From Candidatus Woesearchaeota archaeon (lineage in GTDB: Archaea > Nanobdellota > Nanobdellia > Woesearchaeales > UBA10216): DNA of 17,512 nt. Position numbers and translations under genes: made by a program. Below, one piece after another: positions 13,932 to 17,512 of this stretch (its first letter is position 1; each line of letters opens with the position of its first letter). Location: assembly GCA_016180145.1 (NCBI GenBank), contig JACPBT010000006.1, positions 1 to 17,512 of the forward strand, in the 5' to 3' direction. Below the pieces are notes generated by a model, which was given only the letters and a program-made list of their open reading frames with translations, was not told the origin of the DNA and searched no databases.

Positions 13932-15317
13932 ATGCGGGTTGTGGTTATCGGTGCCGGAGTTACCGGGCTTGCTGTGGCATGGAAGCTTGCCTCTGACCAT
14001 GAGGTGGTTATTCTTGAGAGGCAAAGCTCTATTGGCGGTATTGCCACTTCATTTCGTCATCTTAATTTCACTCTTGATTCAGGGCCTCACAAGGTTTATT
14101 CGCTTGTCCCGGGCGTTCTTGATGAGATGAAGGCTCTTCTCGGCGATTCTGCCATTGCAATTCCCAAGACTTCAGGGGCTATTGTCGCAGGGAAGCGCCT
14201 TGACTACCCTGTGAAGTTCTCTGATTTGATTTTGAAGCTTAGCCCGCTGCTTAGCCTGAGGCTGGGCTTTGGCTATGGTGTTGCGTTGCTGTCTTCTTTT
14301 TTCAGGCGCAGGAAGCCTGTTTCTTATGCGGATTATTTCAGGCAGGGTTTTGGCGTTCCTGCTTACAATCTTGTTTTCCGTCCGATTGCTGAGAAGTCTT
14401 TTGGCAATCCTGAGCAGCTTGATGCCGAGCTTGCGAGGAAGCGGGTTCCTTATACAGGAGTTGTGAAGATGCTTAAGTCAATGTTTTTCAGGGATAAGCG
14501 CCTGAGTGCGGAGCATTTCTATTACCCAAGGCAGGGTTTTGTTGAAATGTCAAACATCCTTCTTAATAATGTTATTAAGGATAAGGGTAAGATAATTTTT
14601 GATGCTGAGGTTAAGGGTTTTGAGGCTGAAGGCAGCAGGATTTCTGCTGTCAAGTTCCTTCACGGGGGCAGGATGAAGCGCATTGCTGCTGACTTTGTTG
14701 TTTCCTCCATGCCTGTTACTGTCCTTCCTGCGATGTTTAATGCCCCTCCTGATGTCATGTCTGCTGCCTCGCAGCTTAAGTATCGCTCTCTTTTGCTTGT
14801 TTATATTCTTGTCAACAAGCCAAAAGTCATGAAGGATGTCTGGACTTTCGTGGCTGACCGGAGCTTTGTTTTTCAGCGTGTTTCCGAGCAGAAGAACTTT
14901 AGCCCTGAGCTTGGTCCTGAGGGGCAGACTGTTCTTGTTGCTGAGGTTATGTGCACAGCTAATGATGATGCGTGGAACTCTCCTGACGATTACCTTTACA
15001 GGCGTGTGATTGATGACCTTGTAAAGGCAAAATTCATCAGCCCTGGAGAGGGTTTGCCGTTTCATGTTCTGCGCCTGAAGGATGTCTATCCTGTTTATGC
15101 AATTGGCTACCGTGAGAAGCTTGCGAAGGTGCTTTCCTTTACAGACCAGTTTGAGAACTTCATTACTATTGGCAGGCTTGGGCTTTTCAATTACAACAAC
15201 ACAGACCATTGCATTGACATGGCTATCTGGGCTTCAAAGCATATTCGGGGGAAGAAGCCGCTCAGTGAGTGGATTGAGACAAGAAAGCGCTTTGACGAGT
15301 ATGTTATTGTTGATTGA
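13932..15317 (+). CDS. FAD-dependent oxidoreductase, amine oxidase/protoporphyrinogen oxidase-like
   Basis: From ATG 13932 the protein is 461 residues and opens MRVVVIGAGVTGLAVAWKLA, the dinucleotide-binding fold with Gly at 7, 9 and 12, followed by VVILERQSSIGGIATSF and LDSGPHKVYS. These fit the NAD(P)-binding-8/amine oxidase group, which includes protoporphyrinogen oxidase, phytoene desaturase-like enzymes and UDP-galactopyranose mutase. GRLGLFNYNNTDHCIDMA near the C-terminus is the FAD-contact segment. TTG 13923 in frame would overlap the radical SAM stop; ATG 13932 gives the usual family N-terminus. I infer it oxidises or isomerises the product or substrate of the upstream radical SAM enzyme. 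In glycan clusters, related proteins are often annotated only as oxidoreductases. Confidence 0.85.
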   Translation: MRVVVIGAGVTGLAVAWKLASDHEVVILERQSSIGGIATSFRHLNFTLDSGPHKVYSLVPGVLDEMKALLGDSAIAIPKTSGAIVAGKRLDYPVKFSDLILKLSPLLSLRLGFGYGVALLSSFFRRRKPVSYADYFRQGFGVPAYNLVFRPIAEKSFGNPEQLDAELARKRVPYTGVVKMLKSMFFRDKRLSAEHFYYPRQGFVEMSNILLNNVIKDKGKIIFDAEVKGFEAEGSRISAVKFLHGGRMKRIAADFVVSSMPVTVLPAMFNAPPDVMSAASQLKYRSLLLVYILVNKPKVMKDVWTFVADRSFVFQRVSEQKNFSPELGPEGQTVLVAEVMCTANDDAWNSPDDYLYRRVIDDLVKAKFISPGEGLPFHVLRLKDVYPVYAIGYREKLAKVLSFTDQFENFITIGRLGLFNYNNTDHCIDMAIWASKHIRGKKPLSEWIETRKRFDEYVIVD

Positions 15318-15321
15318 TGCA

Positions 15322-15646
15322 TTATTTGTGTAGCTTTATCAGTTCTTCCGTTGTAAGTTCTGCCTGCCTCATTATGCTTCTCAGTGTGCCTTTTGCAAGT
15401 TCCCTGTGCAAAGGCACGGGTATTGTTATAGCAAATCGCATTAATAACAAAGCTTTCGTTATGCGATTTGCTATCTAGTAAATCTCAAATTGTTCATAAA
15501 TTAATGAGATTTACTATTATTTTGCCTTTCTCTTTGTCCGCCTTGTTCAGGATTGCATGACTGCCGCTGGTTCTTGTGTGTTGAAAGCCTATTTTGATAA
15601 GAACTTTAATCACGTCGCTACCTGAAAGCACTGGCAGCTTGGGCAT
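15322..15646 (-). pseudogene. hicA: hicA toxin gene interrupted by a double-hairpin element
   Basis: From ATG 15646 the frame reads as HicA (MPKLPVLSGSDVIKV, then TRTSGSHAIL with the catalytic His at residue 30, then KEKGKI), but it enters the element and stops at 15494 after 50 residues. Beyond the element the HicA C-terminus continues in another frame: TIPVPLHRELAKGTLRSIM, then ELTTEELIKLHK and stop at 15322. Removing the 88 bp element with one TTA gives an uninterrupted 77-residue HicA, the usual length for this mRNA-cleaving toxin. The start overlaps hicB by 29 bases. The short product should be inactive unless the element is removed or bypassed at the RNA or translation level. Confidence 0.85.
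15429..15516. repeat. Double-hairpin repeat element, copy 2 (88 bp), inside hicA
   Basis: The first hairpin pairs TAGCAAATCGCAT (15429-15441) with 15461-15473, a perfect 13 bp stem, and its inner part (AAAGCTTT) is also palindromic. The second pairs TAGTAAATCTCA (15476-15487) with 15505-15516, 12 bp. The outer ends are imperfect inverted repeats (10 of 12 bases). TTA stands on both sides and may be a 3 bp target duplication. The element encodes nothing. It is a relative of the copy at 4035-4146. Confidence 0.85.
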
Positions 15647-15890
15647 CTTTTATTACCTCAATTACGGAAAACATTGGCGGTTCTTGCAAAGCTAATTCTT
15701 CGTATTTTTCAGGTTGTTCTTCAAGGTAAAGCTCAATTGCTTCTTTTATGTTTTTCATTGCCTCTTCGGTGTCCTTGCCTTGTGAAGCTATGCCAAGTGT
15801 AGTGCAGTAAGCTACATAAACGGGTTCACCATTGCTGAGTTTTTCCTTGCTTATCACTATATCTGCAAAATATTTTTTTCCCATAAACAT
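15618..15890 (-). CDS. hicB: HicB-like antitoxin
   Basis: This protein of 90 residues has the HicB/UPF0150 core: FADIVISKEKLSNGEPVYVA, then the CTTLGIASQGKDTEEAMKNI segment and a helix with EAIELYLEEQ. HicB binds and blocks HicA and usually represses the operon. The C-terminal part is short and shows no clear ribbon-helix-helix. A second ATG lies six bases in (15884). A TATA-like box lies at 15905-15916. The gene overlaps hicA by 29 bases. Since hicA is interrupted, this antitoxin may be an orphan. Its base use is more balanced between strands than in the glycan genes, fitting acquired DNA. Confidence 0.85.
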   Translation of the reverse strand: MFMGKKYFADIVISKEKLSNGEPVYVAYCTTLGIASQGKDTEEAMKNIKEAIELYLEEQPEKYEELALQEPPMFSVIEVIKDAQAASAFR

Positions 15891-15904
15891 TAATTATGAG
15901 CTTT

Positions 15905-15916
15905 AAGTATATAATT
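15905..15916 (-). promoter_or_regulatory. TATA-like box for hicB
   Basis: The minus strand reads AATTATATACTT, 15-26 bases before ATG 15890 and 21-32 before ATG 15884. This spacing slightly favours the second ATG for a leaderless message. Confidence 0.5.
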
Positions 15917-15947
15917 CTTTGCATAGCTTAGAGGTTGTTCTTGTAAT

Positions 15948-16193
15948 TCACTTCTTCCTGTCTGTCTTGAACATTCTCGCTTCCCTTTTTATGTCCACTA
16001 CGTCAAATATTTTTATCTTTGGCACGAGTGGCAGTATCATCAGAACGAATATCAGTCCTATCAGGTAGCGTGTGAAGGTTCCTGTTTCAAGGGGGTATAA
16101 TTTGAATGCATTTATCGCGAGCATCCCAAGCAGCAGCGCAAGCAGCATGAAGTAAAGGATTATCCCTGTTTTTCTCCCTCTTTTTTCAGGCAT
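15948..16193 (-). CDS. Small membrane protein of unknown function
   Basis: I do not recognise this 81-residue protein. It has a basic N-terminus (MPEKRGRKTG), two hydrophobic spans (IILYFMLLALLLGMLAINAF and YLIGLIFVLMILPLV), and a highly charged tail (VDIKREARMFKTDRKK), so both ends probably face the cytoplasm. The ATG at 16193 follows A- and G-rich sequence and a TATA-like box. It stands as a single-gene unit between the GT4 gene and hicBA. A role in the nearby glycan pathway is only a guess. Confidence 0.65.
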   Translation of the reverse strand: MPEKRGRKTGIILYFMLLALLLGMLAINAFKLYPLETGTFTRYLIGLIFVLMILPLVPKIKIFDVVDIKREARMFKTDRKK

Positions 16194-16214
16194 TTTCCGT
16201 TTTTCCTTCCCTGC

Positions 16215-16226
16215 CTATTTAAATCT
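16215..16226 (-). promoter_or_regulatory. TATA-like box for the membrane protein at 16193
   Basis: The minus strand reads AGATTTAAATAG, 22-33 bases before the ATG at 16193. Just upstream lies a CAGCAGCAG...ACCACAAC motif shared with the promoter at 10193. Confidence 0.55.
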
Positions 16227-16288
16227 TTCTGGGTTGTGGTGACCTCAGTATTCGTGGTTGCTACTGCTGCTGATTATCGCAAGGCACG

Positions 16289-17449
16289 TTAATTGGCATC
16301 ATTCTTTGTTGCAGCTAAATTTTTTATCTTTTTGTTGAGAAGTTCCTCATACACTTTCATGTATCCTTTTATGTTGTCTTCTAATTCAAATCTTTTGAGG
16401 GGTGTTTTCGTGTATTTTTTGTTATGCACCCTTTCCACTGCTGTTGCTATTTCTTCGCTGCTTTTTGGGCTTACAAGTATGTATTTTCCTGATATTACTT
16501 CCGGGAGTGATGTGGTGTTTGTTGCTACTACGGGGACTCCGAGTGCGCATGCCTCTGCTGCTGTGTAGCCGAATCCTTCTGACAGGCTTGGCACGATTAC
16601 GCAGTTGGCCGCCTTTATGTAGCTTGGCAGTTCTTTGTGCGGCACTGGCTCAAGGAGTATGACTTTGTTTTCTATTTGGAGTTTTTTTATCAGTGCCTTT
16701 ATTTTTCTGAGCCTCAGCAGGTATTGCCTGTCCTTGCTTAGTATAAAAACATATTTTAGTTTTGGCACGTTTATCAGTGGTATTGCTTTTATTGCGTATT
16801 CTAGTCCTTTGCTGGGTCCGGCTCTTCCGTATGTCAGGCATACAAATGCGTCTTCAAGCTGGTGTTCCCTCCTTATGTCTTTCCCTCTGTGGTTTTTTCC
16901 GTTGAAGTGCTTGTAGTCAAGTGCGTTGTATATTGTTGTTGTTTTTTGTTCTTTTTTTCCTATTGACAGGAGCTGGTTTCTTGTTGAGTTTGATACTGCT
17001 ATGTATTTGTCAAACGGCAGGATGTATATGAGCCTTTCAAGGAGGTTGTGCGCCCATGCTTCAGGTTTTCCCATGTTGGTGTATTCCCTCCATTTTCCTA
17101 TCCAGACTTCGTGGACTGTTATTGCGCATTTTTTCCTTGTAAGTTTTGAGGCAATCCATGCTGGCAGCGCTCCGTTGAATGTTGTTGTGTGCACGATGTC
17201 TGCTTTTCTTGCGTGCATTATCGCTTTGGGTATTGCAAGGAATGAGAATAAGTATCTGCTTTGGAGGCAGCTTATCCTGTGTATCTTTACGCCGTTCAGC
17301 TCTTCGTATCTTTTTGTGTTTTTTGGTTGGTGTGTTATTATGCTGACGTCATGTCCTTTTGCTGCCAGCCCTTCGGCAAGGTTTTTGAACACCACTTCAA
17401 CTCCTCCTATGTGCGGCAGGTAGTTTTCTATTACAAACAGGATTCGCAT
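16289..17449 (-). CDS. GT4-family glycosyltransferase
   Basis: This 386-residue GT-B enzyme opens MRILFVIENYLPHIGGVEVV with the acceptor-side Gly-Gly-Val-Glu typical of GT4, and the N-terminal half continues with ADIVHTTTFNGALPAWIAS. The C-terminal half has LTYGRAGPSKGLEYAIKAI for the donor phosphate, then LPSYIKAANCVIVPS and the complete E-x7-E motif in LSEGFGYTAAEACALGVPVV. It should add a sugar from a nucleotide donor to a lipid-linked glycan at the cytoplasmic membrane face. The start is ATG 17449, with TATA-like sequence (about 17472-17483) upstream. It is read as a single gene here; no neighbour overlaps it. A TTTTTAGCC-containing small inverted repeat lies at the window edge. Confidence 0.88.
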   Translation of the reverse strand: MRILFVIENYLPHIGGVEVVFKNLAEGLAAKGHDVSIITHQPKNTKRYEELNGVKIHRISCLQSRYLFSFLAIPKAIMHARKADIVHTTTFNGALPAWIASKLTRKKCAITVHEVWIGKWREYTNMGKPEAWAHNLLERLIYILPFDKYIAVSNSTRNQLLSIGKKEQKTTTIYNALDYKHFNGKNHRGKDIRREHQLEDAFVCLTYGRAGPSKGLEYAIKAIPLINVPKLKYVFILSKDRQYLLRLRKIKALIKKLQIENKVILLEPVPHKELPSYIKAANCVIVPSLSEGFGYTAAEACALGVPVVATNTTSLPEVISGKYILVSPKSSEEIATAVERVHNKKYTKTPLKRFELEDNIKGYMKVYEELLNKKIKNLAATKNDAN

Positions 17450-17512
17450 ATGCTATTTATTGTTTTGCAGCCATTTTTAAGGTTTGCTGTGCGGTTGGCT
17501 TTTTAGCCATTC

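Noticed and set aside
17497..17508. Short inverted repeat GGCTTTTTAGCC near the right edge.
   Set aside because: A stem of only four pairs; it could be part of a promoter or terminator but the window ends too soon to tell.
1..17512. CRISPR arrays, tRNA, rRNA or transposase genes.
   Set aside because: None seen; the repeats present are the double hairpins and one tandem duplication, without spacer arrays or an encoded transposase.

Overview
This window looks archaeal, probably from a small-genome (DPANN-type) lineage. Most transcription units have a TATA-like box about 20-35 bases before the start codon and little or no leader. Genes are packed with ATGA-type overlaps. The content is dominated by polyprenyl-phosphate-dependent glycosylation enzymes of archaeal type. 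The lineage is inferred from style and gene content; no rRNA or tRNA gene was seen.

Layout. Positions 1-3943 hold two related modules facing each other tail to tail. Each is a large multi-spanning GT-C-like membrane protein followed by a small DUF1616-like membrane protein; the left module is cut by the window edge, and the two small genes overlap by 100 bases. Positions 3944-4569 form an accessory patch: a double-hairpin repeat, a degraded tandem duplication and an orphan gene of foreign composition. An overlapping operon follows at 4733-6670 (dolichol-phosphate-sugar synthase-like GT2, RmlD-like reductase, cupin), then a relBE-type toxin-antitoxin pair (6726-7176). Next is a minus-strand operon (10173-7187): a GT4 glycosyltransferase, a 30-residue membrane peptide, and a PMT_2/GT-C glycosyltransferase broken by a frameshift. 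Positions 10429-12104 encode a second GT2 and a zinc-ribbon methyltransferase. A tiny, strongly acidic 27-residue ORF on the minus strand (12140-12223) has its own ribosome-binding site, TATA candidates and T-rich terminator. A B12-binding radical SAM enzyme overlaps an FAD oxidoreductase (12436-15317). The right end carries a hicBA toxin-antitoxin locus whose hicA is interrupted by a double-hairpin element, a small membrane protein, and another GT4 glycosyltransferase.

How the genes fit together. The GT2 enzymes would charge polyprenyl phosphate with sugar, GT4 enzymes would build the glycan on the cytoplasmic side, GT-C enzymes would use lipid-linked sugars outside, and the reductase, cupin, methyltransferase, radical SAM and FAD enzymes would supply unusual sugar or lipid modifications. 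This suggests a surface-glycan or protein-glycosylation region with toxin-antitoxin modules and mobile repeats scattered through it.

The most interesting items are a family of about 90-110 bp double-hairpin elements (one splits hicA exactly, another sits at 4035, and a divergent one is near 10294), the 27-residue Asp/Ser repeat peptide, the 30-residue coupled membrane peptide, the facing paralogous modules, and a strong G+T bias of the plus strand that holds for genes on both strands.
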